64,000 nt of DNA, taken from NCBI RefSeq assembly GCF_042648965.1, contig NZ_JBHRYJ010000005.1, positions 124,001 through 188,000 of the forward strand. Reading direction: 5' to 3'. The notes below the pieces were generated by a model that was not told where the DNA came from, made no database searches, and worked only from the letters and a program-made list of their open reading frames with translations. The position numbers and the translations under genes are program-made. The DNA comes from Ferrovibrio xuzhouensis (lineage in GTDB: Bacteria > Pseudomonadota > Alphaproteobacteria > Ferrovibrionales > Ferrovibrionaceae). Shown piece by piece: positions 35,949-43,183 of the stretch. The first letter of the stretch is position 1. Each line of letters opens with the position of its first letter.

Positions 35949-36042
35949 CTCGATACGCTTCGGAACAGGCCAGACGTGCTGGGCCTGCGCCGGGTCTGGG
36001 ACCCGGGCTGTTAAGACGTCAGGGGCGTCTTAGCGTATCGAG
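35949..36042 (-). ncRNA. Structured leader: four-helix junction ending at the ribosome-binding site
   Basis: On the minus strand, CTCGATACGC (36042-36033) pairs perfectly with GCGTATCGAG (35958-35949), closing a 94-nt domain. Inside are three hairpins: TAAGACG/CGTCTTA with a 7-nt loop (36032-36012), CCGGGTC/GACCCGG with loop CCA (36006-35990), and CAGGCC-c-AG/CTGGCCTG with a 5-nt loop (35987-35966). The first stacks directly on the closing stem. Immediately after the closing stem comes AGGAG and then the ATG at 35937. An upstream CTC can also pair with the GAG of the Shine-Dalgarno. It looks like a riboswitch or other cis-regulatory RNA; I recognise no known class. Confidence 0.6.
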
Positions 36043-36125
36043 GAGATGAACGACGCGACGGCGCCCGGCAGCAGCCGGAGCGTCTTGGAGACAGTGTATG
36101 TCGAGGTCGCGTTCATGGGAGCGAG

Positions 36126-36155
36126 GTTCTACTCGAGGTACACGATCGGCGTCAA
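36126..36155 (-). promoter_or_regulatory. Promoter candidate for the structured-leader operon
   Basis: On the minus strand, TTGACG (36155-36150) and TAGAAC (36131-36126) are separated by 18 bases, a plausible sigma-70-type -35/-10 pair. A start near 36119 would give a leader of about 180 nt containing the four-helix element. Confidence 0.4.
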
Positions 36156-36174
36156 CAACTTTTTCGCATGCAGG

Positions 36175-36223
36175 TGAGGTGTGGGAGAATATAACGTATT
36201 TTGTTATATCCTCCCACACCTCA
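36175..36223 (-). terminator. Very long 21-bp stem between VapC and the structured leader
   Basis: Arms 36175-36195 and 36203-36223 are complementary over 21 bp with loop GTATTTT. The only imperfection is A-C on the plus strand, which becomes a G-U wobble in minus-strand RNA. That suggests selection as a minus-strand RNA hairpin downstream of the PIN toxin gene. No long T-tract follows, so terminator versus processing site is open. Confidence 0.5.
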
Positions 36224-36293
36224 GAGAATTCATCGCGAACATTCGCCTCTGTGCGAACCGTATGCACTGCAAAAATGTTAGCATCCGGCACCG

Positions 36294-36800
36294 TCAGAAC
36301 CTGAGCTCTTCCTGCCACCGCGGCCTCACATGCCATACATCAGCAATCGGGTCGTAGAGTCCGGGCAATGCGAAGTGCTCTTCGACCTGCAGAAAGTCAC
36401 AGACGTTGCGAGTGACGATGACCGCGTTCATGGATATCGCGACCGCCGCTATCATCACATCCGCTTCGAGCAGGACCTTCCTGGATGACTGGCGGCCAGG
36501 CTGCATCTGATGCCGGATCTGCGGCCGGGCGTGCATCTTGGCGAATATCAGGGCCGCTTCCGTGGTGAACGGGACCACCTGGACCACCGGCAAGACCGCC
36601 TGGTAGAGCCACTTCTTGACCTCGGGCAGGCCCTTCTTGCCCGTGGCGCGCATGCTTTCGATGCCCGCCTGGATTTCGGCGATGGTGATGGCAGTGGTGG
36701 CGATTTCAGTTGACGGCACGGAGGCCAGCCACGCCATCAGGGTTGGCGGGGGGCGGATGTAGTGGGTCGCACTCAGGACATTCGTGTCGAGAATGTACAA
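36294..36800 (-). CDS. vapC: PIN-domain toxin (VapC family)
   Basis: This 168-residue protein has the PIN acidic residues: Asp in MYILDTNVLS (residue 5), Glu in TIAEIQAGIE, Asp in LEADVMIAA and the TRNVCDF segment. VapC toxins are Mg-dependent RNases, usually cutting tRNA or rRNA. The start is TTG directly abutting the antitoxin stop (TGATTG), so translation is coupled. The C-terminal tail past residue 140 is longer than in many VapC proteins. Confidence 0.82.
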   Translation of the reverse strand: MYILDTNVLSATHYIRPPPTLMAWLASVPSTEIATTAITIAEIQAGIESMRATGKKGLPEVKKWLYQAVLPVVQVVPFTTEAALIFAKMHARPQIRHQMQPGRQSSRKVLLEADVMIAAVAISMNAVIVTRNVCDFLQVEEHFALPGLYDPIADVWHVRPRWQEELRF

Positions 36801-37079
36801 TCAGGAGTCCTCGGCATCGCTGCCGGGACCCTTGGAGCCTGCTTCTGCGCGAACGTCCTGCATCGCCCGATCGAAGTCGCTTTCCCCTGGACCGGCAAAT
36901 CCTCCAGTCATCAGAGGTAGCTTAATCGCGTGCTCAGCTTTGTCGAAATAATCTTGAGAGACGACGACAACTTTTTTGCCATCAGGCAGTGCAACGATCT
37001 GCGGAATGGCTTGTGCATCCGCTGTCATCTCTGCGAAGCGCGTCTGCGCATCGGTCGCTGTCCATGTCTTCAACGGCAT
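36801..37079 (-). CDS. Phd/YefM-like antitoxin
   Basis: This 92-residue protein reads MPLKTWTATDAQTRFAEM, the start of the Phd/YefM antitoxin DNA-binding fold. VVVVSQDYFDKAEH follows near residue 40, then an acidic unstructured tail that would wrap the toxin. AGGA lies eight bases before the chosen ATG. It forms a type II toxin-antitoxin pair with the PIN gene. Confidence 0.75.
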   Translation of the reverse strand: MPLKTWTATDAQTRFAEMTADAQAIPQIVALPDGKKVVVVSQDYFDKAEHAIKLPLMTGGFAGPGESDFDRAMQDVRAEAGSKGPGSDAEDS

Positions 37080-37277
37080 CGCATGCATCCTCGCGACAAC
37101 TGTACCGGGTGAGCTTGTCAACATTACCGCGCCAAGCAAACCAGAAAGCACCGTGTTACGCGAGAAGTGTATGCTGAAGCGGCCTGTCGGTCTTGCAGAT
37201 TCTGTCGTCTTCAGCGCACCGGATGTGTGGTCCCGCGGCCCGCAGCGGTGACGTTTCCGGCTGAACTCTGATGCGCA

Positions 37278-37835
37278 CTACGCCGCAGCAGCCTTGTCGC
37301 CAGCATCCTTCTTCAGCTTCGCAATGATGGCATCGAACTCTGCCTTCGGCGGCAGGGCCGCCCGGCGCATTCCGCCCCACGCAATCAGCCACGCCACAAC
37401 AAGAATGGGTCCGAAGATCGTCATCAAGGTGACCAGAACGTCGCTCGCGGAGACGTGGCCGAATTCCGACCTGTGCTTCATGTCGACGAACAGAAACATG
37501 TACAGGATGGGAGCAACCAGACAGATCCCGCAGATTCTCCGGAACTTGCGCCAGAACTGCCTGGCGGCCTCCCAGCTGGCATAGTCCTGGACGACGCGTC
37601 CCTCGGTAGCCAGGCCCACGACCTTCGGCAGGCCGTGCTCTGCAATCACGAACGACCCATGGGTCGGCACAGTCAGCAGGTAGGCGAACATCAGCTCGCG
37701 CGATTGCACGTCCTTCACCAAGTGATCATTGCCGTCGTCGTCATGGATCTGCAGGAAGTTCCATGTGGTGACCTCGCCACTTGTCCTGCGATCGCCAGTT
37801 GCCTCCAGCGTGCCGGTGATGACCTTGAACCCCAT
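37278..37835 (-). CDS. Unknown two-helix membrane protein
   Basis: This 185-residue protein has a soluble beta-rich N half. Two membrane helices follow (ICLVAPILYMFLFVD near 105 and LVTLMTIFGPILVVAWLIAW near 140), then a Lys/Ala-rich tail. No family recognised. It is divergent from the XRE regulator across the two operator-like palindromes and is therefore probably under its control. Confidence 0.6.
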   Translation of the reverse strand: MGFKVITGTLEATGDRRTSGEVTTWNFLQIHDDDGNDHLVKDVQSRELMFAYLLTVPTHGSFVIAEHGLPKVVGLATEGRVVQDYASWEAARQFWRKFRRICGICLVAPILYMFLFVDMKHRSEFGHVSASDVLVTLMTIFGPILVVAWLIAWGGMRRAALPPKAEFDAIIAKLKKDAGDKAAAA

Positions 37836-37894
37836 CTGCTGAACCCCTCTCGCCGATAATCACCCGATTCGCGGGCAGGACTTTTTGGCCGCTC

Positions 37895-37962
37895 GCCATA
37901 TATGGCAGTCACTGCCATATTTTGAATTTATTGACAAGAAAATATGGCAGTGTCTGCCATGT
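37895..37962. promoter_or_regulatory. Tandem TATGGCAG operators between membrane protein and XRE regulator
   Basis: Site 1 (37900-37920) has perfect 10-bp arms ATATGGCAGT/ACTGCCATAT around one base. Site 2 (37942-37962) matches it at 18 of 21 positions. Centres are 42 bp apart, about four helical turns. A further half-site makes GCCATATATGGC (37895-37906). TTGACA lies between the sites at 37931. This is the classic layout of an autoregulated XRE repressor. Confidence 0.75.
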
Positions 37963-37995
37963 ACGAATCCTTGCCGACCAGCGCATCTTCCGCCG

Positions 37996-38373
37996 ATGAA
38001 AGAGCGGGAAATACTCGTCGCGGTAGGCAGGACGGTCCGGGGATTCCGTAAGGAAGCCGGGCTGACCCAGGCGCAGCTGGCGGAAAAGGTCGGGGTATCC
38101 CTGGACACGGTCGGGTACCTCGAGCGTGGGGAGTATTTCACGACCGCCCAGACGCTATTCAAGATTGGGCAGGTCCTCGGGCGGAACATGGACGAGTTGT
38201 TCGCCGGGACACCGCGGGTGAAGAAGTCCCGCGAGGACGAGGCCATCGATGTGGCCATGGTCCGGTTCCGGGCCATGCTCGAGGGCGAGCTGGCCTTTCA
38301 GGCCGAGGACGTCATCAAGCTGCTGAACATGGCCGCCCGGAAGAAGCCCGCTCCCAAGGGTAAGGGGCGCTGA
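37996..38373 (+). CDS. XRE-family helix-turn-helix regulator
   Basis: This 125-residue protein has the HTH_3 fold at residues about 8-65 (TQAQLAEKVGVSLDTVGYLERGE). An acidic and then basic C-terminal extension ends KKPAPKGKGR. The start MKEREILV was chosen because the longer frame runs through the operators. It probably represses itself and the divergent membrane protein through the tandem palindromes. Confidence 0.85.
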   Translation: MKEREILVAVGRTVRGFRKEAGLTQAQLAEKVGVSLDTVGYLERGEYFTTAQTLFKIGQVLGRNMDELFAGTPRVKKSREDEAIDVAMVRFRAMLEGELAFQAEDVIKLLNMAARKKPAPKGKGR

Positions 38374-38384
38374 GCCGCCTCCAT

Positions 38385-38454
38385 ATGTAAAGATTTCCCG
38401 ATTTTCTTTGCATCCCCGGCTGGGAATGTAAAAATTTCGGCCATTCCTTTACAT
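38385..38454. repeat. Two 29-bp inverted-repeat units between convergent genes
   Basis: Unit 1 (38385-38413) has arms ATGTAAAG/CTTTGCAT. Unit 2 (38426-38454) has ATGTAAA/TTTACAT. Both contain AAATTTC- or AGATTTC-like centres and their starts are 41 bp apart. The outermost arms ATATGTAAAG and CTTTACATAT also pair across the whole 74 bp. They lie where two genes converge, an unusual place for an operator. They could be recombination or transposon-end sites, or bidirectional transcript ends. Confidence 0.6.
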
Positions 38455-38479
38455 ATCAGTCGCCAGGGGCTGGAAAGGC

Positions 38480-39160
38480 TCACCTGGCCTTCACGCCCCT
38501 GAGCTCTTGGACGAAGTTCAGGAAATCTGCAGGTGCTTGGCCAAACACATCGTGGCCGGTTGGCAATGTCTTCACTATCCAACCTCGATCGTCCTTGAGG
38601 CGCTCGTAGGTCGGGGTGAACGGCGTCCCGTCCCATCCGCTCGCGTAAATGAACATTTTTTCCGGAATCTCCTGCCATCTTCCCGTGAGGCGAATGGCCT
38701 GGCGAAACGCAGCCAGCGGATGGGCAACGCGTCTCGGGTCTTTGCCCGGCGGCGGCGTGACCCCAAAGCCATCCTCCGCGGATCCATCGATCGCGAGCTT
38801 GCGGAAATAATCTCCCGCCAGGTCCCACCATGCTTCGCCATCGTTTGGGACAAACGCGTCCACGTAGACCAGTGCCGCAATTTTCTCGGGCAACCGATCC
38901 GCCACGCCGCTGACTACCATTCCGGCATAGCTGTGACCGCAAAGGATCACGTCCTCCAGGTTCTCGTATATCAGAACGTTGGCGACATCCATGATATGTG
39001 TATCGAGATTGGGGCGGGCGTACGCGAGATGGACCCGTTCGCCAAGACCGGTCAAAGTCGGCGTGAAAACCTCGTGCCCCAAACCTCGAAGCGCCCTGGC
39101 AATCGGAGCGAATGTCCATCCGCCACGCCAGCCCCCAGCCACCAAAACAAAAGTACTCAT
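38480..39160 (-). CDS. Alpha/beta hydrolase (esterase-like)
   Basis: This 226-residue cytoplasmic protein has an N-terminal VLVAGGWRGGWTF (oxyanion loop), nucleophile elbow GHSYAG near residue 75 and late His in LPTGHDVFG. It belongs to the AB_hydrolase_6 group, which includes small esterases and pyrethroid-hydrolase-like enzymes. The substrate is unknown. It is convergent with XRE across the repeat units; probably cargo. Confidence 0.75.
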   Translation of the reverse strand: MSTFVLVAGGWRGGWTFAPIARALRGLGHEVFTPTLTGLGERVHLAYARPNLDTHIMDVANVLIYENLEDVILCGHSYAGMVVSGVADRLPEKIAALVYVDAFVPNDGEAWWDLAGDYFRKLAIDGSAEDGFGVTPPPGKDPRRVAHPLAAFRQAIRLTGRWQEIPEKMFIYASGWDGTPFTPTYERLKDDRGWIVKTLPTGHDVFGQAPADFLNFVQELRGVKAR

Positions 39161-39320
39161 TCTCCGTCTCCAAATCAGGATCGTGACTCATCTTGCTCAT
39201 GCGACGCCAATTCTTTTAGCAGAAATGTTCTGATCTGATGCGGTCCTAGGACGTCCTGGCCAGCAACACTCTCTAGATGTGCCGTGCCCTGGGCCATGCC
39301 TTCCTCTTCCCTTTCGGAAA

Positions 39321-40757
39321 TTATAGGCCAAGCTCCTGCTCGAGTTGCTGCTTCGACATATGGCTGTAGCCGGTCAGGCCCCGGAGCCGAGCACGCTTTA
39401 GAAGCTCGGCACGGGTAAACGTCTGGGCGCGCCTTGGTTCGGGCGGAGGGACAGGTGTATCCCGGCGGTTGGTACGGATCCCCACCTTGCCGCCTCGGAT
39501 ATCGCCTTCGATATGGGCATCAATCCCGAGCCTCGGCGTCCCGTTCCGGATGGAGTCCACCACATAGTTCTTGGTGAAGTGAGCATAGTATTTTTCGCAC
39601 GTCTCGGTGCTGTGGTGCCCCAGGTTCTTTGCGATGGCCGGAATCGGTACGCCGCTCATGGCCAGCAAACTGGCATAGGTGTGCCGGAACATGTGGAAGG
39701 TCACATGCCGCATACCGGCCAGCTGGCAAGGTATTTTCAGCCGGTGGCTGCAGTCGCTGCCCCTCCACGGTTCGCCATCGGCCCGCCTGAATATCATGTC
39801 ATTCTTGTGCAGATTGAACGTCATCCGCCGGAAGAACGCGCAGCCTTCTTCAGTCAGAATGACATGGCGATCCGAAAAGTTCTTAGACGGCGACAAATAT
39901 ATGCTGCCCGCCCGGTCATCGAAGTCACCGGCCGCCAGGACCGAAAGCTCCGCGAACCTGGCGCCGGTAAATAGGGCGCCGCGGACTAGCTCCCTGAAGT
40001 CGGCGGTCAGGAATGGCATCAGGACCTGGCATTCGTTTATGGATAGGCACTCGGCGCTCGAGACCTCGACCTGCCGAAACTGCAGCGCACCTCGCCAGCC
40101 GACGTCCGTGTCAATGTGACCGTCTCGGAGCGCCATGTTGAGCGCAGCCTTGAGTATCGACAAATCCCTGTTGGCCGTGCTCCTGCGCTTGCGCTTCTCT
40201 TCCGGGGTCGATGGCGGTTTGCCATACCGGCGCGGCTTACCAAACGCGACATGAATTGACTTGGGCGACTTGGCAATTGCCTCGTGCCACTTCCGGATCT
40301 CATGGACGGTCAGGCTGGAAACCAGCCGGTGCCCGAAGTGCGGCCTGATTCGAGCATTTATCTGGTACTCGGTTTCCTTGATGCGCCTGCGGTGCGCCCG
40401 GAACCAGCGCATGTAGTCATCGAGGCACTCGGAAACGGTATAGCCCTCGTAACGACGCATTGCCGATGGAGACCGCCGCTTCGTCGGGTTGAGCTTCTTC
40501 TTGTCCAGGATGACCGGCTCTGGAGCGTGAAAGCCATAGCGCTCTGAACTCAGGCCACTGGCCCGGTCCAGCCAGATGTCGATGACCTTACGGTCCCACA
40601 GGCCTGTCACCGGAACCGGGTCGGGAAATCCCTGTCTGCTCAACTCGGGTAGCTGCTGGCAGAACTCTGGCTTGGACATCCGCATATACGCGGCGACGTC
40701 GTCCAATGTCAGGAGCCGGGGCTCAAGGGTACTGCCTTTAGGTGCAACCTTTGCCAT
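39321..40757 (-). CDS. Tyrosine recombinase / integrase
   Basis: This 478-residue protein has a core-binding SAM-like domain (about 100-180) and a catalytic domain with Arg in FTGARFAEL, His-x-x-Arg in HMFRHTYAS, LGHHSTET and nucleophile Tyr in EKYYAHF near residue 395. A long C-terminal tail (about 80 residues) ends in a SAP-like QLEQELGL helix. It marks an integrated element of its own or is cargo of the Tn7-like island. No flanking att repeats could be found. Confidence 0.87.
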   Translation of the reverse strand: MAKVAPKGSTLEPRLLTLDDVAAYMRMSKPEFCQQLPELSRQGFPDPVPVTGLWDRKVIDIWLDRASGLSSERYGFHAPEPVILDKKKLNPTKRRSPSAMRRYEGYTVSECLDDYMRWFRAHRRRIKETEYQINARIRPHFGHRLVSSLTVHEIRKWHEAIAKSPKSIHVAFGKPRRYGKPPSTPEEKRKRRSTANRDLSILKAALNMALRDGHIDTDVGWRGALQFRQVEVSSAECLSINECQVLMPFLTADFRELVRGALFTGARFAELSVLAAGDFDDRAGSIYLSPSKNFSDRHVILTEEGCAFFRRMTFNLHKNDMIFRRADGEPWRGSDCSHRLKIPCQLAGMRHVTFHMFRHTYASLLAMSGVPIPAIAKNLGHHSTETCEKYYAHFTKNYVVDSIRNGTPRLGIDAHIEGDIRGGKVGIRTNRRDTPVPPPEPRRAQTFTRAELLKRARLRGLTGYSHMSKQQLEQELGL

Positions 40758-40902
40758 TGGACGACCTCCCTGACTAAGGGGCGATCAGCGTAGTCCCGGA
40801 CAACAGCCATCCCAAGGCAATTCTGGCATACATTATTAGGCATCTAGCCTGCCAAAATCCCGTTGGCTATCCTCCTCACCAAATCCGTCGATGGGGAGTT
40901 CG

Positions 40903-41574
40903 ATGCGTATTTGGGGGAGTGTTCTGTGCGCGCTGCTGGCCGTCACCGTGGCGGGGTGCGCACCTAAGGTCCGGACCGACGTCAATCGGTTCCCGAGCAC
41001 CAGCTTGCCGACCAACCTTGAAGGCAAGACCTTCGTCTTCATGCCGACGGACAAGCAACAGGGCAGTCTCGAATATGAGAGCCACGCTGCGGCTATCGCG
41101 ACCTTCCTCGAGAAGCAGGGTCTGCACCGGACCAATGACGAGAAGACGGCCGACGATGCTGTGGCGTTCAGCTACGGCCAGAGCGGCGGCCGAACCGAGA
41201 CCCACAGCTCGCCTTTATATGGCCAGACTGGTGGCGGGACCTCCTACACGTCGGGCACCGGTTACGCCTACGGCTCGGGCGGCACCGCCTACGGCTCCTA
41301 TTCCGGGACTACTTACACGCAACCGACCTATGGCGTCGTAGGGACATCCACTGAGACCCGCACCGTCTACACCCGTTTCCTGGACGCCGAGATTTACGAC
41401 ATGCGGCGCTCGGTAGTGGAGAACAAGCTCATTCGGGTCTGGGAAGGCAAATCCATGAGTTCCGGCACCTCGAGTTCATTTGCGCCGGTTTCCAAATGCA
41501 TGATCCGGGCGGTCTTCGAGAACCTCCGCAAGGCAGGCTCGGAACAGGTCGACGCCCAGGTGGACCAGTGTTGA
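40903..41574 (+). CDS. Lipoprotein (DUF4136-like)
   Basis: This 223-residue protein has a lipoprotein signal with lipobox TVAGC near residue 20. A conserved N half includes FPSTSLPTNLEGKTFVFMP and a Gly/Ser/Tyr-rich low-complexity middle (about 100-150). A C half (TRFLDAEIYDMRR through VWEGKSMS) is DUF4136-like. It is probably envelope-located with unknown role. Start ATG at 40903 follows GGGGAG. It overlaps the next gene by one base (TGATG). Confidence 0.75.
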   Translation: MRIWGSVLCALLAVTVAGCAPKVRTDVNRFPSTSLPTNLEGKTFVFMPTDKQQGSLEYESHAAAIATFLEKQGLHRTNDEKTADDAVAFSYGQSGGRTETHSSPLYGQTGGGTSYTSGTGYAYGSGGTAYGSYSGTTYTQPTYGVVGTSTETRTVYTRFLDAEIYDMRRSVVENKLIRVWEGKSMSSGTSSSFAPVSKCMIRAVFENLRKAGSEQVDAQVDQC

Positions 41575-41783
41575 TGGCCGACGATCGGGTCATCAGCGAT
41601 CGGGAAATCTGGGCGACCGCGGGGCTGCTTCTGCAGGAGTATGGCGACATGGCCTCCTTCGAGGCTTCGAAGAAGGCGGATAGCTTGCTGGATGCGGGCG
41701 ACATGGCGGGGCAGCGGGTCTGGCTCAGGGTCGTCCGCGCCATCATATCGATGACGGACACCGAAGGCGCGACACCCAACTAG
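41574..41783 (+). CDS. Small conserved unknown protein (DREIWA family)
   Basis: This 69-residue helical soluble protein contains SDREIWATAGLLLQEYGDMA and AGDMAGQRVWLRVVRAI, a pattern I recall from small uncharacterised alphaproteobacterial proteins. Coupled by a one-base overlap to the lipoprotein. Function unknown. Confidence 0.65.
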   Translation: MADDRVISDREIWATAGLLLQEYGDMASFEASKKADSLLDAGDMAGQRVWLRVVRAIISMTDTEGATPN

Positions 41784-41792
41784 GCGGCTATA

Positions 41793-42101
41793 TTGGCAGA
41801 CAAAAGCACAGCACCGGTTCTCGCAGGCGTCTTTATCGCTTTTCTGGCGCTCTGCGGACCGGCATCTGTTGTCGTCGCCAAATCAACCCTGTCCGACGCG
41901 GACATTCGCCAGCGGATGATTGAAGAGTCCATTCGTGGGTACCGCGGTACTTGCCCGTGCCCTTATAACGCCGCCCGGAATGGCTCGCGATGCGGTGGCC
42001 GCAGTGCGTATTCCAGACCAGGTGGAGCAGCTCCACTTTGCTACCCCACCGACATCACGGATGAGATGGTTCGGCGTTATCGCCAAAGCCACGGCCTATA
42101 G
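41793..42101 (+). CDS. Small secreted Cys-rich protein
   Basis: This 102-residue protein has a signal peptide (residues about 1-29) and a Cys-rich motif CPCPY, CGGRSAYSRPGG and LCYP that could form two disulfides. The CPCPY...CGGRSAYSRPGG pattern recurs in small secreted proteobacterial proteins of unknown role. It starts with TTG, nine bases after the preceding stop, making a three-gene unit with the lipoprotein. Confidence 0.65.
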   Translation: MADKSTAPVLAGVFIAFLALCGPASVVVAKSTLSDADIRQRMIEESIRGYRGTCPCPYNAARNGSRCGGRSAYSRPGGAAPLCYPTDITDEMVRRYRQSHGL

Positions 42102-42197
42102 TGTCGGCTTACGTTTGCTAAGTCACAACGCAGCGTCAATCCTTGGCAATCGTCCCGGCGTTCGGCCGAATTCCCGTATCGGCACCCCCTCCCGTTT

Positions 42198-42812
42198 CTA
42201 TCGCAACTTAGCTGCCATTCCGACTAAATCAGCCAGAGATTTGGCCTTCATTTTCTGCATGACCCTGCCGCGGTGAGCTTTAACGGTTATCTCGCTAATC
42301 CCGAGCCGTCCACCGACCTGCTTATTCATCAAGCCCGTAACGACTAAGTCCATGACTTCCCGCTCTCTATCGCTCAACGATGCGTAGTTTTCGCGGAGCT
42401 CGCGAAATTCTTCCTCTTCGGCAAGTACAGACTGACTCCTGCCAATGGCTTGCCGTATGGCGTCCAGCAAAACGTCGTCGCTGAATGGCTTTGGCAGAAA
42501 CTCGATGGCCCCCGCCTTCATTGCCCGCACTGTGGTAGGGATGTCACCGACACCAGAGATGAAGATAATCGGCATCTCGCCCCGGGGCGACGCGATCCGT
42601 TCCTGCAATTCCAGTCCGTTCAGATCCGGCAAGTGAACATCCAGAACCATGCAACATGGGCGGCTTTCCTTCGGTCGCGCCAGAAAATCAGTCGCGGTCG
42701 CGAAGACTTCAGTCTGCCACCCGGAAAACCGGATCAGTGACTCAAGCGCTTCGCGAACCGAGATATCGTCATCTACGACAAAGACTACAGGCTGCGAACT
42801 GGTATCGGTCAT
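42198..42812 (-). CDS. FixJ/NarL-type response regulator
   Basis: This 204-residue protein has a receiver domain with phosphoacceptor Asp in MVLDVHLPDLNG (about residue 58) and Lys in LPKPFSD. A LuxR-type helix-turn-helix follows (LSDREREVMDLVVTGLMNKQV, residues about 140-195). It is the output regulator of the adjacent kinase. ATGA overlap with the CheY-like gene shows coupling. Target promoters are unknown; the inverted repeat at 45672 is one candidate. Confidence 0.87.
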   Translation of the reverse strand: MTDTSSQPVVFVVDDDISVREALESLIRFSGWQTEVFATATDFLARPKESRPCCMVLDVHLPDLNGLELQERIASPRGEMPIIFISGVGDIPTTVRAMKAGAIEFLPKPFSDDVLLDAIRQAIGRSQSVLAEEEEFRELRENYASLSDREREVMDLVVTGLMNKQVGGRLGISEITVKAHRGRVMQKMKAKSLADLVGMAAKLR

Positions 42813-43183
42813 TCGTTCAACCGGAAAGCCGCCTTTAGGGCGATCTGCAATGCTGTGTCGGAGAATGGCTTGAACAGGCACTCCACCGCCCCCTGCGAGA
42901 TGACCCGTGGACGCACCGTTTCGTCCTTGTGTGCGGTAATGAATACAACCGGAATCTTCGAGCCTCGACGCTTCAGCTCTTTCTGGACATCCAGCCCCGA
43001 GATGCCGGTCATCATGACATCCATAATCAGACAATCCGTCGTTCCGACAAACTCCGATTCCAGGAACTCTTCGCCAGATGAAAAAGCCTGGGCTTCATAC
43101 CCCAGCTCGCGCACCAAATCTGGCAGGGATTCTCGAACCGACTCATCATCATCGACGACCGAAATCAGAGAACGCTTTGTCAT
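42809..43183 (-). CDS. Single-domain response regulator (CheY-like)
   Basis: This 124-residue protein is a lone receiver with the acidic DDDE pocket near residue 12, phosphoacceptor Asp in CLIMDVMMTGISG (about 56) and Lys in LFKPFSD. It lacks an output domain and could act as a phosphate sink or a regulator of the FixJ-like partner. It overlaps both neighbours by four bases. Confidence 0.85.
   Translation of the reverse strand: MTKRSLISVVDDDESVRESLPDLVRELGYEAQAFSSGEEFLESEFVGTTDCLIMDVMMTGISGLDVQKELKRRGSKIPVVFITAHKDETVRPRVISQGAVECLFKPFSDTALQIALKAAFRLNE

Noticed and set aside
35949..36042. tRNA or tRNA-like gene
   Set aside because: Although the fold is clover-like, it has a 10-bp closing stem, no GGTTC T-loop and no D-loop consensus.
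28042..36045. CRISPR-associated transposon
   Set aside because: No Cascade or Cas12k gene and no regularly spaced CRISPR repeats are visible near the tns genes.
36218..36280. LexA-like box (GAAC...GAAC) near the toxin gene
   Set aside because: The two GAAC motifs are 14 bases apart, not the 7 required in alphaproteobacteria.
39161..40902. attL/attR repeats of the tyrosine recombinase
   Set aside because: No direct repeat could be matched on both sides of a plausible island within the window.
41780..41800. Far-end TnsB site (GGCTATAT)
   Set aside because: Only eight bases match the end repeats and there is a single copy.
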